Shown in pieces: positions 1-6,405 of a stretch of 12,643 nt of DNA. Every line of letters begins with the position of its first letter. Within the stretch, counting starts at the first letter, position 1. The DNA is from Candidatus Hodarchaeota archaeon (lineage in GTDB: Archaea; Asgardarchaeota; Heimdallarchaeia; Hodarchaeales; Hodarchaeaceae), in the NCBI GenBank assembly GCA_016839665.1, contig JAEOTU010000253.1:1-12643 (forward strand). The letters run 5' to 3'. The notes under the pieces are model-generated. The model was not told the origin of the DNA, did not search any database, and was given only the letters and a program-made list of their open reading frames with translations. Made by a program: the position numbers and the translations under genes.

Positions 1-358
1 CCTGAATTGGATAGAAAACGTTAATTAGAAGAAATACAGCACCAATTATCAAACTTGTGACTGGTCCACTCGCAGCAACCTTCCATTCAATTGAGGGATT
101 ATCCGGAATGTCTTCTATTTGAGCTGCTCCACCAATTGGATATAGGACAATTTTCTTCACAGTCAAATCATATCGTTTAGCGAGGAGTGAATGGGCTAAT
201 TCATGAATGGATACTGATAGAAATAACAAACTGAAGAGTACGACAGCGTATATCTGAGGAAATGTCAACACGAACAAAAGTAGGAATAATCCAATGAATG
301 TAATATGTAACTCCAAATCTATGCCATTTATACTTACGATTTTATACGAATACTTCAT
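1..358 (-). CDS. M50 (site-2 protease family) intramembrane zinc metalloprotease, N-terminal part, runs off the left edge
   Basis: The reverse strand reads 119 codons from ATG at 358 to the window edge without a stop. A hydrophobic stretch at residues about 20-51 ends in the zinc motif HELAH (52-56), where two His and the catalytic Glu are expected. It is followed by YPIGGAAQIEDIP (73-85) and then ASGPVTSLIIG (96-106), the Gly-Gly and Gly-Pro pattern of SpoIVFB/S2P-type proteases. These enzymes cut substrate proteins within the membrane, often to release regulators; the substrate here is unknown. The third zinc ligand (NPDG-like motif) and any CBS domains would lie beyond the edge. No good ribosome site lies directly before the ATG, but a 12-codon open frame (393-355) overlaps it as ATGA and could couple translation. 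Family is clear; completeness cannot be judged. Confidence 0.88.
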   Translation of the reverse strand, partial: MKYSYKIVSINGIDLELHITFIGLFLLLFVLTFPQIYAVVLFSLLFLSVSIHELAHSLLAKRYDLTVKKIVLYPIGGAAQIEDIPDNPSIEWKVAASGPVTSLIIGAVFLLINVFYPIQ

Positions 359-393
359 ATGTCTTCAAATTTAAACAGGTTACAATAGTTCAT
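355..393 (-). other. Possible 12-codon leader ORF overlapping the protease start
   Basis: ATG at 393 opens a frame of 12 codons (MNYCNLFKFEDI) whose TGA overlaps the protease ATG as ATGA. An AAAGGAG sequence lies at 413-407, 13 bases ahead, which is rather far. That site can also fold into a short hairpin with 422-417 (six pairs including one G-U). This could be a coupling leader or chance; no homology is visible. Confidence 0.22.
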
Positions 394-451
394 GAACTTA
401 TCTATACTCCTTTCGTAAAGAGAGGAGCCCTAGATAGTTTTATAAGGATTT

Positions 452-700
452 TCAATCCGAGTGATCCAATTCTTTAAGATATTCCAATAAGAACTGGTAG
501 TCTTTCTGTTGAGGACTTACTGTATAATAAGTAAGAGTTTGTTGTAATTCTTCGACGTTTTTCACACCTGGAATTACTGTTGTAACTCCTTCTTGATCAA
601 GAATATAAGATAAACACCGTGAAGTCATGGATTCAGTCTTTGGAAACTTAACTTCCTTTGCAGACATTGACTTTTTCAAGTGTCCCAATACTTCAAATGA
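452..700 (-). pseudogene. C-terminal remnant of an aldo/keto reductase
   Basis: The reverse frame ending at TGA 452-454 encodes about 78 residues (TTG at 688) that look like the tail of an aldo/keto reductase. It contains LSYILDQEGVTTVIPG followed by KNVEELQQTL, the usual C-terminal pattern in which the IPG loop and following helix contact the NADP(H) phosphate. A whole enzyme needs some 200 more residues upstream: the TIM barrel with the Asp, Tyr, Lys and His active site. Here the frame meets a stop at 710-712, and the DNA beyond encodes the amidohydrolase on the other strand. The gene has therefore lost its front, and the break lies near 690-710. It is a different subfamily from the intact reductase at 10445-11338. 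Similarity is by eye; a working stand-alone peptide is unlikely. Confidence 0.7.
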
Positions 701-701
701 T

Positions 702-2300
702 ATGAGAAATCAACAACTCGTTATAAAAGGTGGCACTCTTATTGATGGAACAGGAGGGCATCCCGTTTCAGATAGCATTATTGTTATCTCTGGATCTAAT
801 ATTAGTAAAGTTGGGTCTATTAATGACGTTCAAATTCCAAAGAACGCAAAAATCATAGATGCAACAGGGAAAACGGTTATGCCAAGTTTCATTGACAGTC
901 ATACACATTTTATCTTAATGGGGATTCGGACCCAAACAACAGTGGATCTATCTAAGACGAAATCAATCAGTGAAGTTGTAAATCAAGTTAAAAAACGACT
1001 AATTAATCTACCAAAAGACGCCTGGGTTACAGGTCATGGGTGGGATGAAAGTAGGTGGAAAAAAAAACGATACCCAAGAAGGGAAGACCTCGACAAGGTT
1101 TCTCAAGAAAATCCTATCACTCTTACTCCTTACTATGGCCATTTGATGATTGTAAATACCCCAGCTCTTGAACTAGCTAAGATTACTAGAGAGACCCCAG
1201 ATCCTCCAGGAGGGAAAATTGATCGAGATCCAGTAACAAACGACGCTACAGGAATTCTCAGGGAAGAGGCAATGGAATTGATTGAGGCGGTGAAACCCAC
1301 CACTACAAAAGAAGAATGCCTGAAAGGAATAAAGGACGCGTGTGAGATTGCTTTAAGGTGGGGTTGTGGAAGCATCCATGATATGAGTTCCAAAGCTCTA
1401 GACATTAGCACTTATCAAACTGCACGTGAAAATGAGACTCTTAAGGTAAGAGCATATGTGATGCCTGACGCACAATTCACAGAGACGATGTTAGACGGAT
1501 TGGAAGTACTTGGTACGAAAACACGCTTTGGTGATGAGTTTCTGCGATTAGGTGCCATTAAAATGTATATTGATGGGTCAATGGGTGCACGAACAGCAAT
1601 GTTTTCCGAACCATATGCAGATGATCATACAACTTGCGGTTTATTTACCATTTCACCAGAAGAACTAAAGAAGAGAGTATTTAAGGCGCATAAACTTGGA
1701 ATGCAGGTTGCTATTCATGCTATTGGTGATAAAGGGATTGAGACGGCCCTCAATGCCATCGAAACAGCACTAAAACAAGAACCAAGGAAGAACCATAGGC
1801 ATAGGATTGAACACTGCGAAGTACTGACCGAAGAACAGATCGAAAGGATCAAAGATCTTGGAATAATTCCAGCTATGCAACCAAATTTTATCGGTGAGTG
1901 GGGACAACCAGGAGGAATGTATGAACAACGTTTGGGACAAAATCGACTCAAACTGTGTAATCCGTTTAAAAAACTACTCGATGAGGGGATCAGGATAGCA
2001 TTCGGTTCAGATTGTGGTTATTGTCCTCCCTGGCCTTTTAATCCCATTTATGGTCTGTGGGCTGCTGTAAATCATCCAGTGAAAGAGAGTAGAATCTCAC
2101 TCATTGAAGCTGTGAAATGTTATACGCTCAATGGAGCTTACGCTTCGTTTGAGGAAAACTTCAAAGGATCGATCGAACCTGGAAAACTTGCTGATATAAC
2201 CATTCTTACAAAGGATCTGGCCTCAATCCCTTCTGAGGATATTAATAATGTACAAGTTGAAAAGACAATAATCAATGGAAAAGTCCTCTGGACTAGATAA
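702..2300 (+). CDS. YtcJ-type amidohydrolase (Amidohydro_3 family), 532 aa
   Basis: This is a metal-dependent hydrolase of the amidohydrolase superfamily, close to the YtcJ group, likely cytoplasmic and acting on a C-N bond of an unknown substrate. Residues 6-60 form the N-terminal beta-sandwich (VIKGGTLIDGTGG). The metal motif is SHTH (His67, His69). Other expected residues are Lys287 in GAIKMYIDGSMGA, His339 (AIHAIGDKG), His371 (RIEHCE) and Asp437 (FGSDCG). The C-terminus closes with GSIEPGKLADITIL, as is usual. Length fits the family. The frame is open from ATG 627, but the 25 extra residues are antisense to the reductase remnant and unlike any family start; MRNQQLVIKGG at 702 fits. No clear Shine-Dalgarno precedes it. 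Its promoter must lie in or beside the remnant. Family is certain; substrate is unknown. Confidence 0.93.
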   Translation: MRNQQLVIKGGTLIDGTGGHPVSDSIIVISGSNISKVGSINDVQIPKNAKIIDATGKTVMPSFIDSHTHFILMGIRTQTTVDLSKTKSISEVVNQVKKRLINLPKDAWVTGHGWDESRWKKKRYPRREDLDKVSQENPITLTPYYGHLMIVNTPALELAKITRETPDPPGGKIDRDPVTNDATGILREEAMELIEAVKPTTTKEECLKGIKDACEIALRWGCGSIHDMSSKALDISTYQTARENETLKVRAYVMPDAQFTETMLDGLEVLGTKTRFGDEFLRLGAIKMYIDGSMGARTAMFSEPYADDHTTCGLFTISPEELKKRVFKAHKLGMQVAIHAIGDKGIETALNAIETALKQEPRKNHRHRIEHCEVLTEEQIERIKDLGIIPAMQPNFIGEWGQPGGMYEQRLGQNRLKLCNPFKKLLDEGIRIAFGSDCGYCPPWPFNPIYGLWAAVNHPVKESRISLIEAVKCYTLNGAYASFEENFKGSIEPGKLADITILTKDLASIPSEDINNVQVEKTIINGKVLWTR

Positions 2301-2431
2301 TCACTCTCCGAACTATCTTATCAAAGACTTTCCGGTATCATTGCTAATCAAATAATGGTTCCTTCTCCCCCATTAATAATAGCCAGAGAAAAGGTATTAG
2401 TTTCGAAAAAGGGATCGAATCACTTTCACAA

Positions 2432-2482
2432 ATCTGATGTTTGAACGGGTATCATATATTATCCAACATTATTTCATCAGAT
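2432..2482. repeat. Inverted repeat ATCTGATG...CATCAGAT upstream of the PAS gene
   Basis: Perfect 8-base arms lie at 2432-2439 and 2475-2482, separated by 35 bases, in the 247-base gap between the amidohydrolase and the PAS gene. The right arm lies just upstream of the TATA-like box at 2494. It could be a protein-binding site or an RNA stem, or chance in AT-rich DNA. I see no gene in the rest of the gap. Confidence 0.35.
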
Positions 2483-2493
2483 ATATCAAAGAA

Positions 2494-2503
2494 AAAATAT
2501 ATC
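2494..2503 (+). promoter_or_regulatory. TATA-like box for the PAS gene
   Basis: An A/T run containing AAATATATC sits about 45 bases before ATG 2548. An archaeal start site about 25 bases downstream would leave a short leader holding the GGAGG at 2533-2537. This is a pattern call only. Confidence 0.35.
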
Positions 2504-2532
2504 TTTAAAGAAAAACTTATCCAACAAACAAC

Positions 2533-2537
2533 GGAGG
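2533..2537 (+). promoter_or_regulatory. Strong Shine-Dalgarno (GGAGG) of the PAS gene
   Basis: GGAGG with a 10-base spacer to ATG 2548 fixes that start. It is the clearest ribosome site on the plus strand of this window. Confidence 0.6.
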
Positions 2538-2547
2538 ATTCTAAATT

Positions 2548-2946
2548 ATGATAGGTAAATTACCATCTGATGTATTAGAGGCGATGTTAGAAACCATTCC
2601 AATAGAGTTTTCGATACTAGACAAGAATGATAAAGTTTTAGCATGGAATAAACATGAAACACGTTTATTCAAAAGATCAGAAAAAGTAATTGGCAAAGAC
2701 GTTAGAAATTGTCACCCTAAGAATAGTGTAGATAAAGTAGAGCAAATCATTCACGAGATGAAGCATAGAATACGAGATAAGGCGCGATTTTGGATCGATA
2801 TAAAAGTTAATGACAAAACTGAGACAGTTTTGATTGAATATTATGCTTTACGATCTCCTGAAGGAGAATATCTTGGATGTATGGAATCTAGCCAATTAAT
2901 TACAGAAATCAAAGAGTTATCAGGTGAAAAACGGCTTTTAGAATAG
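2548..2946 (+). CDS. Stand-alone PAS-domain protein, similar to the C-terminal PAS of DUF438 proteins, 132 aa
   Basis: This small soluble protein is almost entirely one PAS domain. LEAMLETIPIEFSILDKND (residues 10-28) is the usual PAS opening, LAWNKHE (31-37) follows, and VIGKDVRNCHPKNS (47-60) matches the G-x-x-x-x-x-CHP segment seen in PAS domains attached to DUF438 proteins. FWIDIKV (81-87), EYYALRSPEGEYLGC (97-111) and the tail EIKELSGEKRLLE (120-132) continue that pattern. No kinase, cyclase or DNA-binding output domain is present, so it may sense a small molecule or redox state and act through a partner. Cys55 and His56 are candidate ligands, but that is inference. It has its own TATA-like box and GGAGG. 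The TauE/SafE-type gene follows 102 bases downstream on the same strand, so shared function is possible. The ligand is unknown. Confidence 0.82.
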   Translation: MIGKLPSDVLEAMLETIPIEFSILDKNDKVLAWNKHETRLFKRSEKVIGKDVRNCHPKNSVDKVEQIIHEMKHRIRDKARFWIDIKVNDKTETVLIEYYALRSPEGEYLGCMESSQLITEIKELSGEKRLLE

Positions 2947-3048
2947 TAATGACGTAATTGAATTCCAAAAAAAAATTCTGATATTCAACACAAAAGACTG
3001 ACAAATATGTTGAAAAGAAGCGCAGTTCAGAAACGGGGATAAGAGTAT

Positions 3049-3795
3049 ATGGAATTACTTCTCGATCTAACATTATTTTTCATTATCGGGTTAGTATCAG
3101 GAGTAATGAGTGGAACTTTTGGCATAGGTGGCGGATCAATCCGAATTCCATTACTCAACGTCGCAGGATTTCCATTAATCACTGCTTATGGAACTAATCT
3201 ATTCGTTATTCCCTTCTCTTCCGCAATGGGAGTATATACTCAACAAAAGAACGTGAATTGGGATTTTGCGCCCTATATTATTCTAGGGGGAATATTCGGC
3301 TCCCTACTTGGTGCAGTCTTCGCGGGATTTCTCGACCCCGTTTTTTTAGCCTTCACATTTGTTGGTGTTTCCATACTCACAGTTTTAGGGATTAATTTAA
3401 GTCAAATTCACCCAGAACTAGCAGATAAAATCGAACCCACACGAGTAAACATCGTTGGTGGCACTTTCTTTCTAAATTTTTTAACTGGTATCCGTGGTGG
3501 AAGTGGTGGCTCACTATTTCCCGCGTTTTTGAAAACGATGAAGGTGGACATCCGTGAAGCTATTGCTACTTCACTTGTAGCAACGATCTTTACTGCCAGC
3601 GTTGCCATACTTGTTTATTGGTATCGAGGTAATATTGACTTATGGCCTTCAATAACTGTTCTTTTTGGTTCAGTAATTGGATCTCGTCTTGGAAGTCAAA
3701 TCACGCTTAAGGTAAAACCAAAGTGGCTAGAGATCGGACTCTCTGTGCTAGTGATTGTACTATCCCTCATCGTTTTGATCAAAACGTTATTCTAA
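3049..3795 (+). CDS. TauE/SafE-family membrane transporter, 248 aa
   Basis: This is an integral membrane protein of the TauE/SafE (DUF81) family, whose members move small organic or sulfur-containing anions such as sulfite and sulfoacetate. The two-half architecture is visible. The first half carries SGTFGIGGGSIRIPLL (residues 21-36) and the second the matching TGIRGGSGGSLFPAFL (146-161). About eight hydrophobic segments span the length (roughly 5-24, 48-64, 74-95, 98-116, 134-148, 173-191, 199-216, 228-246). Length is typical. ATG 3049 is preceded by a weak GGGGAT at 3035-3040. It follows the PAS gene on the same strand after 102 bases and converges with the methyltransferase, whose stop is 28 bases away. 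Transport direction and substrate cannot be told from sequence, and no sulfur-metabolism gene adjoins it. Confidence 0.9.
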   Translation: MELLLDLTLFFIIGLVSGVMSGTFGIGGGSIRIPLLNVAGFPLITAYGTNLFVIPFSSAMGVYTQQKNVNWDFAPYIILGGIFGSLLGAVFAGFLDPVFLAFTFVGVSILTVLGINLSQIHPELADKIEPTRVNIVGGTFFLNFLTGIRGGSGGSLFPAFLKTMKVDIREAIATSLVATIFTASVAILVYWYRGNIDLWPSITVLFGSVIGSRLGSQITLKVKPKWLEIGLSVLVIVLSLIVLIKTLF

Positions 3796-3823
3796 ACTAC
3801 TACTCTACCCACTAATCAAGAGC

Positions 3824-4426
3824 TCAATCAAAGAAAAAGTTTTCCACTTGTCCTACTTGCAAACAATTCCAGTGCATCATCTCTCCTTTTAATACATCCT
3901 TAAAAGTAAAGGTTTTTTCAATTTCTCCGATAATATCTTGTTTTGTATAATTTATTTTTTTTAAGTGATCCACTAATATAGATAACAACCCTCCAGACTT
4001 AAGTACCCGAGATACTTCCGTTAATATCAATTGAAGCGGTTTAAGAGTTCCATCAATACCAATGATTATATGAATAATATCATATAAGAATACAGCATCA
4101 ATAATGTCATCCTCTAGGACGATGGTTAACTCTCCCTCAGTTTTTATCGGAATGATGCGATTATCTAAACCTAACTTTTTCGCATTCTTCATTAAAATAT
4201 CTACGGAATAATGGTCTTTGTCAAGAGCAAAAACCCGTCCAGTTGGCCCAACAACGATAGCAGTAGGTATTGCATAATGACCTATACGACAACCAAAGTC
4301 AAGAATTGATTGACCTTCTGTAATACCCAACTTTCTGATAAAGTGTTCCCCTCTACCTTGAAACCATTTTTTTGCATCACTAGAATATTCAAGTGAAGCA
4401 ATAACTGATTTAGGTTTTTTATTCAT
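3824..4426 (-). CDS. Class I SAM-dependent methyltransferase with an atypical motif I, 200 aa
   Basis: The protein has the Rossmann-type methyltransferase layout. Residues 41-52 are ILDFGCRIGHYA (motif I), Asp69 in VFALDKDH ends strand 2 and should contact the ribose, IIDAVFLYDIIH (108-119) is motif IV, and EVSRVLKSGGLLSIL (137-151) is the post-motif region common in small-molecule and protein methyltransferases. Motif I usually reads D-F-G-C-G-x-G; here Arg47 replaces the second glycine, so SAM binding could be altered or lost. Methylation target unknown. It starts at ATG 4426; a GGGA lies seven bases ahead and a TATA-like box at 4474-4481. It stands alone, convergent with the permease gene, and lies 144 bases downstream of the winged-helix gene on the same strand. 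Functional status is uncertain, but the frame is intact. Confidence 0.8.
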   Translation of the reverse strand: MNKKPKSVIASLEYSSDAKKWFQGRGEHFIRKLGITEGQSILDFGCRIGHYAIPTAIVVGPTGRVFALDKDHYSVDILMKNAKKLGLDNRIIPIKTEGELTIVLEDDIIDAVFLYDIIHIIIGIDGTLKPLQLILTEVSRVLKSGGLLSILVDHLKKINYTKQDIIGEIEKTFTFKDVLKGEMMHWNCLQVGQVENFFFD

Positions 4427-4473
4427 CGGTCATTCCCAGTACCACTTTTTAAGGTGTAGAGGTTATTAAAATT

Positions 4474-4481
4474 GATAAAAG
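4474..4481 (-). promoter_or_regulatory. TATA-like box CTTTTATC for the methyltransferase gene
   Basis: On the minus strand CTTTTATC lies 48 bases before ATG 4426, in the 144-base gap after the winged-helix gene. This suits an archaeal promoter with a leader of about 25 bases. It resembles the box ahead of the serine dehydratase gene (10163-10172). Pattern only. Confidence 0.35.
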
Positions 4482-4570
4482 TTTATTCAATGAGCAGCTT
4501 TAAAGGTATTATTATGGATTTATTTCTCCTAATGCATTATAGACGATAATCTAAAGAAAAGAAGAAACCT

Positions 4571-4891
4571 TCATTCTCTTTTTTCTTCGATTGTTCCAAC
4601 AAATTCCTTTAACCGAGTTAATGTATTATAATAGACTTGGATTCCAATTTGTGTAACATCCACGAGTGCTCTTGGCCCTTTGAGTGTAATAACATGCCTT
4701 TGTTCAATGTATTGTGCTTTTTGTAACTGCTTGATGTGAGCTGTTAATGCTCCCCAGGTTAATTGACACTTTTTTAGGAGATCACCTTGAGTTAAGGGAC
4801 CAATTGCAACAAGTAAACTAATAATAAGCAAGCGCTTGGCATTAAAAAGAACAGGATCAATTTCCCTGAAATTATTAACCCAATCAGTCAC
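4571..4891 (-). CDS. Winged-helix transcriptional regulator (MarR/ArsR-like, HTH_27 type), 106 aa
   Basis: This small DNA-binding protein opens with DPVLFNAKRLLIISLLVA (residues 12-29), the first helix of archaeal-style winged-helix regulators. TQGDLLKKCQLTWGALTAHIKQL (34-56) forms the helix-turn-helix, and the wing follows as YIEQRHVITLKGPRALVDVT (61-80). The end (QIGIQVYYNTLTRLKEF) is a likely dimerisation helix. Start codon GTG at 4891 overlaps the stop of the upstream membrane-protein gene by four bases (GTGA, 4888-4891), so the two are probably translated together. Such pairs of membrane protein and winged-helix protein often control a neighbouring transporter, here the ABC genes upstream on the same strand. 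I see no metal-binding or effector residues. The DNA target and signal are inferred, not seen. Confidence 0.85.
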   Translation of the reverse strand: MTDWVNNFREIDPVLFNAKRLLIISLLVAIGPLTQGDLLKKCQLTWGALTAHIKQLQKAQYIEQRHVITLKGPRALVDVTQIGIQVYYNTLTRLKEFVGTIEEKRE

Positions 4892-5493
4892 GTGTTTACT
4901 ACCTTCTTCTCAGCTTGATACATCGAATAAGAAGTACTCAGCGAAGCTAAGATTAACGCAATTCCTGACGTTATGAAGGTATTTGACTTACCTGGAGCTA
5001 AGATAAACACAATTGCTACTATTGGAGAAGAAATAAGTAAAACGACTCCGAGTAAGAAAAGAGGCCGAGCGAAGAGCATGTTGTTTGAATAATGTAAATT
5101 TTCTGCAGTTATTCCAACAACCAGACTCGCAAGACCAAGGAGGGGAAACCAAAGGAAATAGACCGAAAGGAGATTATTTAAAGCAAAATTAATAGTGTAA
5201 CCAAAAATAATTATCGCAGGATAAGCCATTACCCAAACACCTAATCTAATTCTCCTAAAAACATGTCTAAATACGTAAACGTGAACAAAAATAGCACCAA
5301 TTGAGATAATAACCCAGAAAATCAAAAAAATCAAGAAGGATTCAAATAATGATTGTACAATGATTAAACTGCTACTGAGGATTGTTATGATCACTAAATT
5401 ACCTAAAGCATAAGCAAGAGTTTGACGGTAGACTGATAAATCCACAGATACCTGCATCAACTGTGTAGCATCTAAAATTTCCGTTTTTTCCAA
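4888..5493 (-). CDS. Six-helix membrane protein of unknown family, 201 aa
   Basis: I do not recognise this family. About six hydrophobic spans are visible (roughly residues 26-48, 53-75, 86-105, 108-128, 142-166, 173-190) with a short polar N-terminal tail (1-24) and a charged C-terminus (AEKKV). Basic residues cluster after the second span (RHVFRRIR, 76-83), suggesting a cytoplasmic loop. There is no catalytic or ATP-binding motif. The start is TTG at 5493, supported by AAGGAG at 5508-5503 with a nine-base spacer. The stop overlaps the GTG of the winged-helix gene by four bases. The ABC permease lies 87 bases upstream, with a possible terminator between. It may act as a membrane sensor or anti-regulator holding the winged-helix protein, or as an accessory transporter part. 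Function inferred from position only. Confidence 0.72.
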   Translation of the reverse strand: MEKTEILDATQLMQVSVDLSVYRQTLAYALGNLVIITILSSSLIIVQSLFESFLIFLIFWVIISIGAIFVHVYVFRHVFRRIRLGVWVMAYPAIIIFGYTINFALNNLLSVYFLWFPLLGLASLVVGITAENLHYSNNMLFARPLFLLGVVLLISSPIVAIVFILAPGKSNTFITSGIALILASLSTSYSMYQAEKKVVNT

Positions 5494-5502
5494 ACTTAAT
5501 AA

Positions 5503-5508
5503 CTCCTT
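5503..5508 (-). promoter_or_regulatory. Shine-Dalgarno (AAGGAG) that decides a TTG start
   Basis: Minus-strand AAGGAG lies nine bases before TTG 5493 and no in-frame ATG fits nearby, so the membrane protein begins at TTG. Confidence 0.55.
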
Positions 5509-5551
5509 ATTAATTCATTCTGTAAAAACTAATGAGTCTTAAAAGATTTCT

Positions 5552-5559
5552 AAAAAAAA
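5552..5559 (-). terminator. Possible poly-T terminator after the ABC permease
   Basis: Minus-strand T8 is preceded by a C-rich tract (CTCCCCC) and lies about 22 bases after the permease stop. No stem-loop is evident, which fits archaeal-type termination at T runs. It would separate the ABC pair from the membrane protein/regulator pair, at least in part. Confidence 0.4.
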
Positions 5560-5580
5560 GGGGGAGAAAGGGTGAATGGT

Positions 5581-6405
5581 TTATTGATTCATTGTTTTCT
5601 TCTGGAATAACTTGATCCCAATCAAGGTTGTTGCTAACAAAATGCAGAGTATGACTATAAATGATACCCAAAGAGGAAAAGAACTAAATTCTGCTTGAAA
5701 TATGTTTTGAGCATTTAATCTCAAAGTATCACTCCATAGATCATCACCTAGGATTACAACCTGTTGATAAAGTTGATTTGCCCAGAACGGAGGACACAGA
5801 TACACGATGGGACTCTCAAAAGGGATGATTGATCCACTGAGAAAGAGAATAGGCATGACATACATCATAGAGAGACCAACAGCTGCACTTGCCGATTTAG
5901 CGTTAGCTGAGATGATGATTCCAATTCCCAAGGTTGAGAGACCAAAAATAAAGATAATGAAAAAACCAAAGAAGAGCAGAGTAGGGTTGGTTTCGTACCA
6001 CTGAGCTCCCAATATACCATAGCTGATCGTAAACATCAAAACAAGTTGTACAATAAGGAAAACGGATTCACTGATTAATGTTCCAACGAATATTCTAGCT
6101 CGTCCAACTGGGGTTGTATCAAGCCTAGTTAAAGTTAAACGTTCTTTCTCAATAGTAAGTGAGGTTGCTGCATTTATTGTCCCAAAAGAAGCAGTATATA
6201 TCAACATACCAGAGACAGCCATATCGAAAACGGTTATTCCACTAATTGTAACTGTTATTGGCTTAAATATAAAATAAAACAGAATTGTAAACAGTAATGG
6301 AAAACCAAACGAATAAAGGTACGTTTGACGGTTCCTCAGTTTAATCTTAAGATTTTTTGTAGCGATTGCGTTAATTATCTGGAAATCCTGTTGTAAGAAA
6401 CTCAT
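5581..6405 (-). CDS. ABC-2 type exporter permease, 274 aa
   Basis: This is the membrane half of an ABC exporter of the DrrB/ABC-2 class, whose members expel drugs, lipids, polysaccharide or peptides. The N-terminal amphipathic segment NAIATKNLKIKLRNRQTYL (12-30) precedes about six spans (roughly 31-48, 60-78, 106-130, 143-167, 174-195, 246-267). The cytoplasmic stretch LTIEKERLTLTRLDTTPVGR (83-102) is the conserved E-R-x-x-x-T-L-x-x-L-x-x-x-P element expected to contact the ATPase. The loop LFLSGSIIPFESP (187-199) is also typical. Length is normal. The ATG overlaps the ATPase stop as ATGA (6405-6402), and GGAGG lies eight bases ahead inside the ATPase gene, so both proteins should be made together. 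One permease gene implies a homodimer, unless a partner lies elsewhere. Substrate unknown. Confidence 0.9.
   Translation of the reverse strand: MSFLQQDFQIINAIATKNLKIKLRNRQTYLYSFGFPLLFTILFYFIFKPITVTISGITVFDMAVSGMLIYTASFGTINAATSLTIEKERLTLTRLDTTPVGRARIFVGTLISESVFLIVQLVLMFTISYGILGAQWYETNPTLLFFGFFIIFIFGLSTLGIGIIISANAKSASAAVGLSMMYVMPILFLSGSIIPFESPIVYLCPPFWANQLYQQVVILGDDLWSDTLRLNAQNIFQAEFSSFPLWVSFIVILCILLATTLIGIKLFQKKTMNQ

Noticed and set aside
627..701. A 25-residue N-terminal extension of the amidohydrolase from ATG 627
   Set aside because: It is antisense to the aldo/keto reductase remnant and family homology begins at MRNQQLVIKGG (702).
1133..1951. Minus-strand open frames within the amidohydrolase gene
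   Set aside because: They are rich in Ser, Cys and Ile without domain patterns; shadows of the real gene.
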